From: Apiospora phragmitis
Lineage: Eukaryota > Ascomycota > Sordariomycetes > Amphisphaeriales > Apiosporaceae
DNA length: 64,000 bases
Direction of reading: 5' to 3'
Assembly: GCA_038363925.1 (NCBI GenBank)
Contig: JAQQWL010000009.1
Coordinates: 2,914,001-2,978,000, forward strand
Of the stretch, positions 10,706 through 22,027 are shown one piece after another. The notes beneath the pieces are model-generated. The model did no database searches. It was not told where the DNA came from and worked only from the letters and a program-made list of their open reading frames with translations. Position 1 is the first letter of the stretch; each line of letters starts with the position of its first letter. The position numbers and the translations under genes were made by a program.

Positions 10706-11822
10706 GTCGGGGCAGGTGCGGACTCCGTCCAGATCCTATTCCCGTTGAGTAGACATTAATACCCGTACAGTTCTGTATGCCTGATGGGTTTGAAGACGAG
10801 GTAACGATATTATAAGAGACCAACAGCGGGTGGAGAGGCGCACTCCACAAGACACTCCGCAAGGCACCCCGCAAGGGGAATAGGCGTCCCATATATGCAT
10901 TCAGGTATAAAAATTCCGACATCTCTCGTTTCTACGGAGTGGATAGCTTGAAATCGAAGGGAATCGCAAGCAAAGCCCAATGCACGATCCGGTCCGCGAT
11001 CGCGCATACGTCAATGCATTCCCCTCAGTAGACAGACGTCAAACGGTCTGCCATGTGAAGGTCTTCACCAGCGAAATGGGGCATCTGTGACTTTTTGCTA
11101 TGAAATATGGGTTATGGCCTCATCCGGCAGCCAAATGTAGGTGATTCATCACTTGTCATATTAGTGCCTTGCGTCGGCTGGAGGAGAAAGACGCCACTCA
11201 ATTCAGGTTGGAGAGAATTGCTTTTTTTTCTTTTCTTCTTTCTCTCTCTCTCTCTCCTTTTTTTTTTTTTTGCACGTTCTGCAGTGGTCCACCCTTGACC
11301 TCTTCACCTCCTGTAGGGTCTCTGCGGTTTCATCTCTAAGGCATACAACCGGGTCGACTTGCATCATACAGGATCTTCATCATGGTATTGTCCTACGGGT
11401 CATTGCAGTTACGGCACTGGTAAAACTGGTTACTATGGCGTAAAGGGGCTTGGCTGGAGGAGGTATGTAAAGAGATGTGATACACCTACTATGTACTTCC
11501 AAGAGCTAAACTGCACGGCCACTCACGCCACACCTATTTTTAGCTGCGTACTTGAAATTTATCAATAATCAGCCTTGCACACCACAACAATACCTTTACC
11601 AATACCGACACGCATACGAGCCTCCTTTCGAGCCGATCAGCATATAGTCATGTTAGGTGGCTCAACCGATGCACCTGTTTTGATTGGTCAAATAGCTGGA
11701 GCTCCGATTGAGATCCACCTGGCGGTGTGTGGCAGCTGGCAGAAGCTGTAAGTACATAGTAGGTTTTAGGGTGGGGCGACATAGTAGGTGTATCACATCT
11801 CTATGTAAACTAAGTATCCCCT

Positions 11823-11979
11823 TGACCGCTAACTATAGTAATAAAACTGGGTTTTAATTAGTAATATCTCATTAGTCGCATAGATTATTAAAAGGGATAT
11901 GTTGGCATAGTCACGTGGTGTACACGCTTATCGATTGGTTAAAAACTCGCCCTATTCTTATTACTATAGTTAGCGATCA
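11823..11979. repeat. MITE-like element with 22-nt terminal inverted repeats
   Basis: The left arm 11823-11844 and right arm 11958-11979 are reverse complements over 22 nt with one C/T mismatch (core CGCTAACTATAGTAATAA). The element is about 157 bp, AT-rich and non-coding. No clear target-site duplication was found. Confidence 0.6.
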
Positions 11980-12027
11980 CTGGGATATTGTAGTATTGCT
12001 AGGAGGGTCACTGTGGAGCCTGTACTA

Positions 12028-12292
12028 TACATGTTACCCCCTAAAAGTTTGTTAATTGACGGATACCGTTTCGGACTTAGATGAAGTATCGACAGGCCAT
12101 ATTTATATAGGAAGTACATCGAGCATCTCATCTGAAACATAAAAAACAAAGAATGCCACCGTAAAAGGTATCGCAACTAAACAGCTGTTATACATTTCAG
12201 CACGATAGAGATATTGCAGACACATGAAATACCTTTACCAGGGCTCTCGCACAAGGGTACGGATTAAACAAACTTTTAGGAGGTAACGTGTA
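12028..12292. repeat. Inverted repeat pair, possible MITE
   Basis: 12028-12053 and 12267-12292 are inverted copies matching at 24 of 26 positions (core CCTAAAAGTTTGTT); both mismatches are transitions. The 265-bp span has no coding content. Confidence 0.5.
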
Positions 12293-12723
12293 TGTTTTCA
12301 TGTTTTCGCGTTTTCAAGCAGTCCTACACAACTCAGATATCTAATTACTATCCAATGAGGGCTATCGTCATAGCCTTTCGATAACATCAAAGGTAAATAC
12401 GCATGTATGGAACGGTAGAGGTCGCTCGAAGCCGATTTCACGGACATTACTCCCACAAGGTAGCTTATGCAAGCGACACCATCCCCACGTCCTACGGGGC
12501 TTCAATAACCGATCGGAGATCACGCATGCGGGCGCCGGGCGTATCGGGTAGCAAGCACATCAAGACGCTGCAGGACCCCCCCCCCCATGAAGATGTCCCA
12601 CACATCATCTGCACGTCTCATTAGACGTGCAAATCGTTCGGACAGGAGTCAATGGGCTTGGGATGAAACGGACAAAGGCCAATTATTATGCCCCTTGACC
12701 CGGCTGTGGCCAAGTGGGAGTTG

Positions 12724-12775
12724 TCCCCCCTACCCCTACCCCTGTCCCTGCCCCTACCCCTGTCCCTGCCCCTGT
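12724..12775. repeat. CCCCTA/CCCTG minisatellite
   Basis: A short run alternates CCCCTA, CCCCTGT and CCCTGC units. It resembles but does not equal the fungal telomere unit CCCTAA. Confidence 0.7.
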
Positions 12776-13066
12776 CAATGTACGTTTCTGGGGATCAAAA
12801 CCTCGAGGCGAGCTTCCTAGCCGCGGAGATCATGTCAAGGACGAACAACGAGGGGTTCAGCTAACCGAGACAGATAGACGACTTGTCTTCACAGAAATTT
12901 CCATAGCCTACTGTAGATGCCGAATCCTGGGTTGTCAGTGCCTGCGCTTCGTGGCTGCGAACTTGCGCAGCCCTTTGACCCTGGTCGTGGCTTGGCACCA
13001 CATGAAGTCCCACTATTTGCCCTGGAACCTGCGGCCTGTCATGACGTGCATACAAAGTTGAATCTA

Positions 13067-13286
13067 ATATCCCCTAAGCTGCCATAACGCTGCTTTTCGT
13101 ACAATACTTTCGCTAAATGATCAACACGGTCGTGCATTCCGTAACCAGGTGAGCTTGACCAATCAAATAACACACCGAGCACAACGGACGTTCAAAACGC
13201 CACTCCGATCGTACTAAAATTATCCCTGGCCAGTACAGTACCGTCAAATGTGGTGGAAAGCAGCGTTGTGGCAGCTTAGGGGATAT
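13067..13286. repeat. MITE-like element with 30-nt terminal inverted repeats
   Basis: 13067-13096 and 13257-13286 are inverted copies at 29 of 30 positions (ATATCCCCTAAGCTGCCA then T or C, then AACGCTGCTTT). The 220-bp element has no open coding frame and lacks an obvious target-site duplication. It has the form of a non-autonomous DNA transposon. Confidence 0.65.
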
Positions 13287-13933
13287 CGAAGTCACAAAAT
13301 CGTATGAGCCGATAATTAGTGACTGACCGCCGTGTCCTCTATAATTATAACAAGTTATGAGAGCCTCATAGTCTTCGTATACAACCCTAAGCGGATATTG
13401 CTCTAGGGCCGGATATTTAAGGGCGTTTCGCGGCAGGGGGCGGAAAGTTGTTGTCGTCTCCGAAGCTGCAGTCGTGAATCGAAGCTCGCCGGGACTAGGA
13501 GACGGAAATCCGGTTGATCAATGTTTTTTTTGCGTGGGTGTCTCCGGGATCCAGGGGCTCTATTAGCGTAAAAACCAACTGCGTGGGAACATTGAGAGTT
13601 GCTTTAGGCTCGCAGGACTCTGATTGCAGAAAAAGGGAAGAAAAAAAGAAGCAAAACCACGGACGATCTCGACTTATATGGCAACTATAACGTAGACCCC
13701 TAATCTGTATAGAGATGTAATAAGAGAGGTTATATAGCCCAAAGGGCCCCTCTGCTCATTGCGACGTTATATCCCGCCTGTTTCATCTCTTATTTCGTTA
13801 ACCCGGATCACACCCCCGCCCATCGATCGGATCAATTCACGCCTCGACCACCACCACATTCTTGAAGTCAAGAAACGTGGCCAAGTTGCCTTAGTCTCCT
13901 CCCTTTAACTTCGACCCGGTGCCTACTTTAGTC

Positions 13934-14069
13934 ATGCTATCAAATACGAAAGGCTCAAAAATCTACGTGACTACGAATACTGGGTTCCCGTTTCCTCTCG
14001 GAGACCTGAAACCCTCAAGGAAATCGAGCCTCTCGGCCTCCTCCTACAGCGCTATCCAAAAGAATGTCG
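13934..14069 (+). other. Possible isolated 5' exon
   Basis: An ATG at 13934 opens a frame with plausible codon use (GSKIYVTTNTGFPFPLGDL) that ends at a strong donor, GTGAGT at 14070. It could be the first exon of the leucine-rich gene that follows, but no continuous frame links the two, so this is a weak suggestion. Confidence 0.25.
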
Positions 14070-14727
14070 GTGAGTATAGGTATTGTAAGCGAGCACTTTA
14101 TTGTTCGGTTCGGAAATTCCCACTGTTCCTCGTAAGTCATCGTCAGAGTTGTGGTACATACTGGGGTATTTTGACTAGCACGTGTGTTTGAGTGTTTCAT
14201 GGCAATCATCGGTGGGCGACTTTCGGGCAAGAGGTGTGGCCGAATTATCATTCTATTGGAGTGTCAATGCCGCAGTAGCAAGGTCAGTACGATAATCAGC
14301 TCCATTTCTTCACCTGGCCCTGCGTATCCTGTGCTGTGAGTATAGTACCGGCTACTGTACCTCTAGAGCGATATCGGTATTCCTGGAGAGCCCCTTTTAA
14401 GGACAGCGGAGGCATCCGGACCAGCCTCCACGTTGCACTTCCCTCCTTTCCTCTAGATGGGCTTTACCACGGTACATGTTTCTCTGCGGCACGAACGGAC
14501 CAATTGGTATCACGACCGGTTCATGCTGAATCCTAGATGGGTTCGTTCGTCTTCTTCCGCTCCTCGGCGTTCCAGACACGTCAGTCCGGCGTACACGTGG
14601 GCTTTCTCGCAGCCCTTTTGCTTCAACCCCTAACTGTCTTAGAGAACTCCAAACTACGCGCCATGGTGGCGGCTTCTGCTGCTCTTGCGGGCAACTCCGT
14701 CATACTGAGCTGCTTGGGCGATAAGAT

Positions 14728-16040
14728 ATGGAATTTGCGATAGCCGCTTGGATTTGCTACTCTTTCTACTTCTTGCGACTGGGTGGCTCAACACAGCCCC
14801 TTCAGATCCGGAACGTAGCCTTGCTTCACAGCTTGTGCTTTGTCAACAGGCAGTTCAACATCGAGTTCTCGCTCTTCCTCTACCGTCATCTCGAGGTTAA
14901 GGATGGCCCGGGGCTGAGTAGCCTTACCGAATGTACCAGATGTCTGCGATACACCAAAGAAATATCCTTTTCTGGCCCGCGCATGGGAAGCGAAGCGAAT
15001 GACACTTCCAGGAGGATCCTGCACTCTATTGCACGCCTGGAAGGGTTTAGGTTCGTGTTCTCTTCCCGTACTTGAGACTTGGATCTGACGCATCGTTGCA
15101 AGCTGGATCGAAGTACCGTTGGCTACACAGACGATCAACGCGCTGCAGGCGGCGCCCACCCAAATTCGTCAGCTCCACATTGAGTACGCAGAGGACGCCA
15201 CATGGGACCTGCTGGGCCTGGCCGTTGCGCCCGAGGAAGAAGACGAGAACCCCGAGGCCGCATCCGTGGAGAACCGCAGGCTATACCGGGTGCAAGACCT
15301 CTCGGGCTTCGCGAACCTCACAGACCTCACCGTCCACGACATCCACGACGACCTCCCGTGCTGGCGCCGCCGGCTCGCGACCGAGCCATCATGCCCGACG
15401 TGTGGGAGGCGCTGTGCGCCATCGAGGACGGGGGTTTGCGCGGCAGCTCGCTGTGTCCTTCCGGAGACACGAGGCCGGACACCTCGAATTGGCCCGGCTT
15501 CTCCTTCCCGTCCAGCGGAGGAAACAGGCCGACGATGGCGACAGCGACAGAGGCAACGGCTATTGCTCAAGCCTGCCCATGCCGCTGCGGATGGACGACC
15601 TCGAGCTCTGCCGCGACGCCGATAGTAGCGACCTTGCGGTGGAGACCATACTAAACGGTCTTGTTGATTCGTGCTCGGAGAGCCTCGAGGGCCTCGCAGT
15701 CCGCCTGCCAGGCTACACGGAGACCCAGAAGCTAGCTGAGGTACTAAGCCCGCTGAAAGATACACTGGCCCATCTCTCCAATATCAAGCAGCTTGTCGTG
15801 AAGACCCAGCGCCGGTATTCCGAGCCGCCACCTGGCGTCGCGTTATTATTAGCCAAAGGACTGGCTGCGTCGGCGCCCCAGCTCCGGTACATCGAGGTGG
15901 ACAACAAGTTCTGGCAAGTGAGCCGCGTTAGCAGCAGCAGGGGCGGCGGCGAGGACGGCATACACCTTCAGGAGTTGGATAAGGGAAAGCAGGCATGCTT
16001 TGAGCTCTTCGCTCACACCGTATTTGAGCCAGATCAATAA
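14728..16040 (+). pseudogene. Leucine-rich, F-box-like protein with frameshifts
   Basis: The frame from 14728 contains IRNVALLHSLCFVNRQFN then FSLFLYRHLEV, the form of the C-terminal half of an F-box followed by the usual fungal LYRHLEV transition into leucine-rich repeats. Downstream segments read TINALQAAPTQIRQLHIEY, LSGFANLTDLTVHDIHDD, IMPDVWEALCAIEDGGLRG, LAVSFRRHEAGHLELARLL and, to the stop at 16038-16040, a long leucine-rich region (ILNGLVDSCSESLEGLAVRL, LSNIKQLVVKTQRR, APQLRYIEVDNKFW). These pieces lie in different frames: changes occur between about 15,065 and 15,120 (possibly an intron) and at about 15,390 and 15,445. The gene is broken as assembled. Its partner or target is unknown, and the F-box itself is only partly visible. 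Confidence 0.5.
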
Positions 16041-16348
16041 GGATAGCAGTAGAGGCAGAGTGGCATGTCATGAAGCGGCTTGACTTCCTACCATATGACA
16101 ATTGACATCTCGCTGGTTGGCCCAGGTTGGCTCTGCCAAGTTCTGAGCCAGCACGCCACCAAACTACTTCTACACATGTCCTAAAGAATCAGGTTTTAAT
16201 TGTATAAGGATAACTGTATTAAAGATTAAGAGCAATGTACATATAGAGGGATTTCAATGGAAACTTTGTGATTGTGGTGGGACAATCATGTGGGGATGTT
16301 CTTTCATCCCGTCGAACCATCATGTGTCCGCGAGACACCATCGTCCAC
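16041..16348. other. Convergent intergenic spacer
   Basis: A short AT-richer spacer between the plus-strand leucine-rich gene and the minus-strand tyrosinase. It should contain both 3' ends; nothing else is visible. Confidence 0.5.
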
Positions 16349-18512
16349 TCACTGCGACACGACAGCGCGACGGGATGTCTTTGGCCCTTGGCTGACTTGA
16401 TTCTCGTGGTCCTCGGGCTTGTTGGGCTTCTCTGTCTCTGGTCCCTGGCTGACGTGATTCTCGTGGTCATCGGGTTTGCTGGGCTTCTCGTGGTTGTCGT
16501 GATGCTCGTGCTTCGCGCCCGGGAGGACGTCAGCAAGGGCGGCGCCGACCTTGTGCAAGAAGTCGTCGCCCGAGAGAGCGCTGCCGGTCTTGCCCTCGGT
16601 GACGTTGAGGTGGGCCGTGGCCTTGCCGAAGACGGGCCAGCGCGACGCCGCGCCGCCGTGGGACGACTTGGGGCCCGGCGGCGTGACCTCCTGCTCGGCG
16701 ACGAAGACCTTGAGGCTCGCGACGGCCGCGACGGGGATCTCGACGCCCTGGACGTCGGTGATGCGCCACTGCAGGTGCTCGCGCAGGTACGGCGTGGCCT
16801 GGCCGACCTCGAGGTTCTTGAGCGCACCGCTGTCCATGCCGTTGAGCATGGCGCGCGTCAGCGGGACGGTGCCGTAGATCTTGAGGTCGTCGGGCAGGTC
16901 GTCGCCCATGGGCCGCATGCACGGGTACGAGCCGATGAGGTTGACGTCCGAGAGCCACTCCTCGGGCCCGCTCGCGGGCGCGCCCATGAAGAAGTAGATG
17001 ACGAAGGAGCTGTTCATCGCGAACTTGTTCACCTCGAGGTTGACGGACCACTGCTTGTACTTGCCGTCGACGATGGCGGCCGGCGGCGGGTTGAGTGACC
17101 CGACATTGCCGGAGGGGTTGATGCTGCCGGCACCGCCGCGCTTCGCACACTTGTGGCTGTGGCGGCGAGCCAGGTTGTTGTTCGGGTCATACAGCCTCTG
17201 GATGGCGGCGCGCACGTCATCGGAGTTCTGCTGCGCCGACTTGCCCCAGGGACGGATCTCAGGGTACGTGTAACCAAGACTCCGCGTGTCACGGACGTCG
17301 TTGCTGGTGTAGAAGGTGCCCGCCGAGTCCTTGGAGAATGGGTAGAGCTTGGTCTGGTCCGTCTCGGTGCTCGGGGCGATCGAGTACGTTCCATAGTTAT
17401 CTCGCTGGTTGATCGCCCAGGAGTTAGGGTGAATTGCTTGCCAGATGGCCACGAGTCTATCAACACCCGTGTGGTGGAGAAAAAAGATTGGATCAAAGCC
17501 GGCGTAATCCAAGTAGCTCATGTGGCCACCACTGCCTCCGACAGCGTTGTGAATAGTGCCGTGAGGGTTCTCGATGGAGCCATACCCCTGAATAGTGCCC
17601 GGGTACCCGTTGTTGGAGAACTCGGCATAATTGTTGGTCTGGGTTAGGATAAGATAGGTGGTGTCGTGGAGGTAAGCGGCGTTGCGCTTCAACGCCGTGT
17701 TCACACTCTGGTGGTTCGACTGACCGTTCCGGTCGGGCGTCCGGACAGTGTTCTTGTAAGCCTGAGGAGCGCTGCTGCCAGGGAAGTCGCTAGTCTTGGG
17801 CCCAGTCGTCGAGCTACTTTGGAAGGAGTACTGGTACAGGGGGTTGCTGACGGTGGTCCTGCCAGTCGGGCTGTTGATGGTCACCGTAGTTTGAGTCACG
17901 ATTGGAGGCAGGGCAGCTTGAGCTACCCAATCCCAGTAGGGGAAGCGAAGCGTCACGGCAGCCGCCTCGTATTCTTGACGAGCCCAGGACGGGTAGGACT
18001 TTGCCTTGGTCTGAGCACATTGCCAGATGTTTTGCTGTTACTGTGTAAGTCGGTTGACCTGAGCAATGAGCAGCAGCAAGATACTTACTTCGAGAAGTTG
18101 GATATACGGCCTGTGCCATGTAGGGAAGAGTACACTTGAGTGTGGGCAGTAGCCCCCAGCCTGAGCGCCTTGAGCCCTCTTGACATTGTCCCAGGCAGCA
18201 TACGGCCTGCCGTGAATGCCTTCATAATGTTAACCATACTGTCTGTTACAATGCCAGAAGAGCCTATTTCATACCTGCGATCTGATACCATGAGTCGACA
18301 GTGGTTTGGGGCCTCTTCTGAAGGTCACTTAGACATTGAACGAACAGGTCCCAAGCTGGTCCACCTGAGCTGGCGAAGCCATTGATTTCCAACCGATCCG
18401 GTCGTTCGCCCGTAGCTTGATTCACACCGCCTGTATTGGGAGTAATGGGGTAAGCGGCGTCGACGTGTGTGGCCAAAAGGCCGAAAAGAGTGGCAGCATG
18501 CGAAAGATGCAT
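16349..18512 (-). CDS. Secreted tyrosinase (type 3 copper oxidase)
   Basis: Three exons: 18512-18275, 18219-18089 and 18034-16349, with 55- and 54-nt introns, encode 684 residues. The enzyme would oxidise phenols to o-quinones (melanin-type chemistry). A signal peptide covers about residues 1-19. CuA histidines fit H82 (IHGRPY), H106 (YCPHSS) and H115 (FPTWHRPY), with the usual spacing. CuB histidines fit H281 and H285 (NPHGTIH) plus H310/H311 ([13 protein letters not shown]). The core motif RFPYWDW is present. The region from about residue 440 ([11 protein letters not shown] onward) matches the C-terminal tyrosinase shielding domain. The last about 50 residues are a His/Glu/Lys-rich tail with a duplicated 19-residue unit. 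The start at 18512 is the first in-frame ATG and yields the signal peptide. Function is well supported; the physiological substrate is not. Confidence 0.92.
16383..16496. repeat. 57-bp tandem duplication in tyrosinase tail
   Basis: Two adjacent 57-bp units encode [19 protein letters not shown] and [19 protein letters not shown] on the minus strand. Differences are few, so the duplication is fairly recent. Boundaries are approximate. Confidence 0.75.
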
Positions 18513-19946
18513 GGTGAATAGGAACGAGTGACGAGAAACGAATGACTTCAACTAAGAAAGATGAGGCATGGGAAGATGGGAACGAAACTCTCCTCACCTT
18601 CACCAACTCACGGGGGAGAGGCTAGACTTATACAGCCGTCAAGTCGGTAATCTCATGGGTGACTGACTGGCGGCACAGAACGAGCGCCAGCTCCGCGGCG
18701 ATACAAGAGGCCATGCTGATGCTAGAAAACGGTGGCTGCCGCGCGAAAATGAGCCACCACCATTGTTGTACCCAACTCGGCGGAACCCCCCTGATACACA
18801 AGAGCCCGAGGCACATGAAGTCCTGACCGAACGTGGTCTAGTATGCTATTAGCCTCGCTCAAAGGGGCCCAAAGGCGCATAGTCTGCTTGAAATAGTCCA
18901 TGATTCCTCTGGTCTTTGAGTCGTCGTATTCTACATACGGGGCATTCAGGCCTTCCAAGCTGCTGACTGCGTTATGCCAAGGTCAAGAGCCCGAGTTCTC
19001 CACGCACGTGCTGAGACCCTCAGCAAACGGTCGATCGAGACTAGTCTATGCCTGCCTGATCGCCAACAGCACACGTCGTTGGAAATGTCGATCTCGTACC
19101 GAAAACAGTCTGGGTGCTGGAGTAGTCGGATCGGAAGTCAGGGGCTGAAGGACACCACTCGACCAAGATTTAGCAATCTCTCCTTAATTTAGAATTTAGA
19201 AGGGTTGTTGCATTAGCCGAAGCCCCACCCTAGCGCGGCGAGATCTGGTCGTGCCTTTTTTGTCCCGTTAGCCAGGTCGACATCCGGTGAGGCAGCATTA
19301 GCCCTATGCACCGGTGTCTTGGCATCTAATATCAGCTTGCTAGCTCTCTTGACGTTTACTGTAGATTTGTACTGCTCGTGATGTCAAGACCCGCAGCTAT
19401 CGAGCTCTAATCCTCAGATGGAACTAGATTCAACCTGAAGAACAATTCTTGGGATCCGGTTTCCCGGATTCTCGTCACAGGTCGCTAGTAGTCTCAGGTT
19501 GTTGTCGTCGGATCTCTCATACAATGCGGGATTTGTCCAACCTGACTGCTTAAGGAGCCCGTCCGACTTCGGGTGGCTGCGTCGAGCTTTTCTTATTTGT
19601 GCTGTATTTAGACATTGGCGACAGTTGTGGAAATTGGCATCTGGTCTGGGGACCGAGGGCTTTGACGGATCGCTAGTGGTCATTGGGCCTTGAAATAAGA
19701 AACGCCCGAGGTCAGCTCAGCTCAGCTTTCCGACGAAAATCAGCATGCATCCAGTTCCGGACTGCAACTGTCATTCTGCAAGAAGCGCCACCCATGACAA
19801 TACGATTGTTTGTGATTATAGTATTACCTTGGCAATCGTGAGTATCCAGGGGGAAGCAAACTGGGTTTCGCCGGGTATCATTGCAGCCAGAATATGCCAC
19901 GACACGACTCATGGCTTAATCAGGGGACTTGGCAGGCTTGCTGTGT
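18513..19946. other. Intergenic, no supported gene
   Basis: This 1.4-kb stretch lies upstream of the tyrosinase and downstream of KTI12, both on the minus strand. Short frames exist near 18,630-18,960 and 19,400-19,690 but none starts convincingly or shows a motif. It presumably includes the tyrosinase promoter just above 18512. Confidence 0.4.
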
Positions 19947-21039
19947 TTACCCCTCCGTCTCGAAGGCATCATTAAGGTATCTGACGAAGCTATCCCGTAT
20001 CCTTGCTGACCCGGTCAGGTTACCGACCAATTCGAGGCCAATGCCGCCTCTGTTCAGGTTCATGTAGGCACGGCGCATTCTCTGGAGCTGCGGCAGACCC
20101 GTTTTCTTGCCTGCAGGCAGCTCGACGATCAACTCATCACCACTGGGCTGGCTCGGATCCTTGGGCAGCCTGATCTCGTCGCCTCCCTCTTCCGACTGCC
20201 GATCCAGGATGCGCTTCACGACATCTTGAGTCTCCCGGTCAAGGATGTAGAGATAGTCGCCGCCGGCGTCGCGGCTGCGTTGGACGGTTGCCTGATTAGG
20301 TTTGACGATCTTGCGCCCCTCGCCGGCTACCGCATCCCACAGACTCTTGAACGTCTGTTTTGTTTGTTCCTCATCATCATCCCATAACAACGTAAATAAG
20401 GGACTATCCCATCTAGTCATGGCATTTGGCTCCTCGTACCGAAACACTAAATTGTCCCAGTTCTCTGGGGCGTATGGCGCTTCGCTCTCGTTATCTTGGG
20501 CGGAATTGGCGGCGTCCTGGCCGCCAGCCTCTGCCTCTTGCTGTTTTCGTAGTCGTTCCTGGTTGACCCCTTTCGCCTTGTCCGTCGGGCATCCAATCTG
20601 GAGGAGACAGCTCGGTGTCCGTACTGCCTTTGACTCGCAATGTAGCTGGTATCGCCAGCCTTTGATGTAATTCAAGCCATCCAATACGACTATGTCCTTG
20701 TCCGACAGCACGCGTTTGACAGCCCCGTATATAGTTGCTCTCGCATCCTTTTCCGAAGCGTTGGCTGAGCGAGTATGCGCCGGCAAGGCCGAGAGGTCGT
20801 ACACTGAGCGCGATATCGAGAGAGTCTGGTCAGATATCAGGTGAAGGCGGTACTTGGGAGTGGCTCCATTGGACGTGTCCTTTATCCGATCGTCGAGGTA
20901 GGAATACAGTTGCTTGGCTCGAGTAGACTTGCCTGAGGTCGGGAAGCCTGTGACCATTATCAGCTAGGCGTATGTCAGTCGCGACTTGTTATTTCCTTTG
21001 CCGATGCTCCCTTATCGGGATCTTGGAACTTACTGGCAT
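19947..21039 (-). CDS. KTI12: KTI12-type Elongator-associated ATPase
   Basis: The first exon is only six bases (ATG CCA, 21039-21034). A 70-nt intron (GTAAGT...CTAG) follows, then exon 2 at 20963-19947, for 340 residues. The N-terminus MPLIMVTGFPTSGKST has the P-loop GFPTSGKS at residues 8-15, characteristic of KTI12 and of the related PSTK kinase family. Other family features are DGLNYIKGWRYQLHC, which follows IVVLD, and the C-terminal basic segment LPQLQRMRRAYMNLN. KTI12 binds Elongator and is needed for wobble-uridine modification of tRNA. The longer N-terminus from the microexon is preferred over a start at 20957 because it restores the conserved MPLIxxxGxP beginning. The gene is intact, in contrast to many neighbours. 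Confidence 0.92.
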
Positions 21040-21760
21040 TTCTACGGTATTGTGCGACGAAGAAGTCGGAGTTGAGAAGCAAGTCGATGAAACCTTTTTA
21101 CTTGATTAATAGAACCTTCAACCCAGCCAGCGATTTTTTCGCTTTGGCGACGTCTAGTCACTGACGGACAATTACCCCGCCTAACCCCCACCAACGTCAG
21201 GCCCCAGCTTGAGCACTAACAACCTCAATCCTTCCACAGCTTCGTGGGCTTGAGACACACTGTACAACCTGTTCCTTGGGACAGCAGACAAGAGGGTGGC
21301 AGTGTACATACATGACCCTATCATGAATAAATGCACCATCACGCACATATGAGGAAATATTCTTATAATGCCGCCTTTGTGGACGCGCAGTGCCCACGGA
21401 ACATCAGTATCACGGACGCGATCCGGTAGAAGTACGCGCCCCACCCTCTCCTGCCAGGTATGGACCCCAGCCCCAGGTCTCTTCTGTCACCCACAGAGCC
21501 AGCTTGCCAGCCGACTTAGGTCAAAGTAGCCACATCCTCGGATCGGCACCAACTCATCCAACACGATTACTATATCATGGCGATATCGTTGTCACTCACA
21601 ACGTTTTCGAACGGAAAAGGTAATAAATTTCCATCCTCGTAGACCATCGTTGCCACCCCATCCGTTCATCGAAATACGACAAAGCATCGCTTAAACCGAC
21701 CTTCCTGCGCCCACTTTGACAAGACGCGGTGTTCCATATGCCTGACCACGGCAGTAATCT
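21040..21760. other. Intergenic, no gene seen
   Basis: No domain-bearing frame on either strand. The part next to 21039 is the likely KTI12 promoter. The sequence is of ordinary composition. Confidence 0.45.
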
Positions 21761-22027
21761 TCAACAGAGGGTAGTATTTGGCCATGTGGCCCATTTGTGC
21801 TCCCCATCCACCAAGGCATTGACCTCATCCCGGCTTAAATCAGATTTCGTGTTGTGGTCGAAAATAACATTGAGACTTACGCACACAACGGGGGCGGTAG
21901 CAGTGTTCTCCGCCGGAAGGTAGAAGATGCGCGTGTCCTCGGCCATGATGTGCAGGCCCCTGAGTATTAGCAAAGACTGGTCAAACGGGCCCTCATCGAC
22001 AAAGTCGCCCCGGAAGTAGTGACTGAG
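21761..22027 (-). other. In-frame continuation beyond a TAG stop
   Basis: This continues the preceding reading frame without another stop to TGA at 21763-21761. It reads HYFRGDFVDEGPFDQSLLIL, RGLHIMAEDTRIFYLPAEN, then a GTAAGT donor-like site near 21,880. Codon quality is like the upstream part. It is either the C-terminal half of one gene with a nonsense mutation, a readthrough extension, or the start of a second exon whose partner I could not place. Confidence 0.4.

Larger units (their letters stand above)
10706..13933. other. Gene-poor region with small inverted-repeat elements
   Basis: Over 3.2 kb I find no supported protein gene. It contains a pyrimidine run at 11,220-11,275, three short inverted-repeat structures (listed separately), a C-rich minisatellite at 12,724-12,775 and several AT-rich patches. 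Its left end (about 10,706-10,850) should hold the promoter of the minus-strand receptor gene. Confidence 0.45.

Noticed and set aside
12724..12775. Telomere-like C-rich repeat
   Set aside because: Units are CCCCTA and CCCTG mixtures, not the exact CCCTAA tandem expected of a fungal telomere, and the run is only about 50 bp.
16268..17098. Long pl-strand frames opposite the tyrosinase
   Set aside because: They are antisense to an exon with complete copper-binding motifs and result from its GC-rich third positions.
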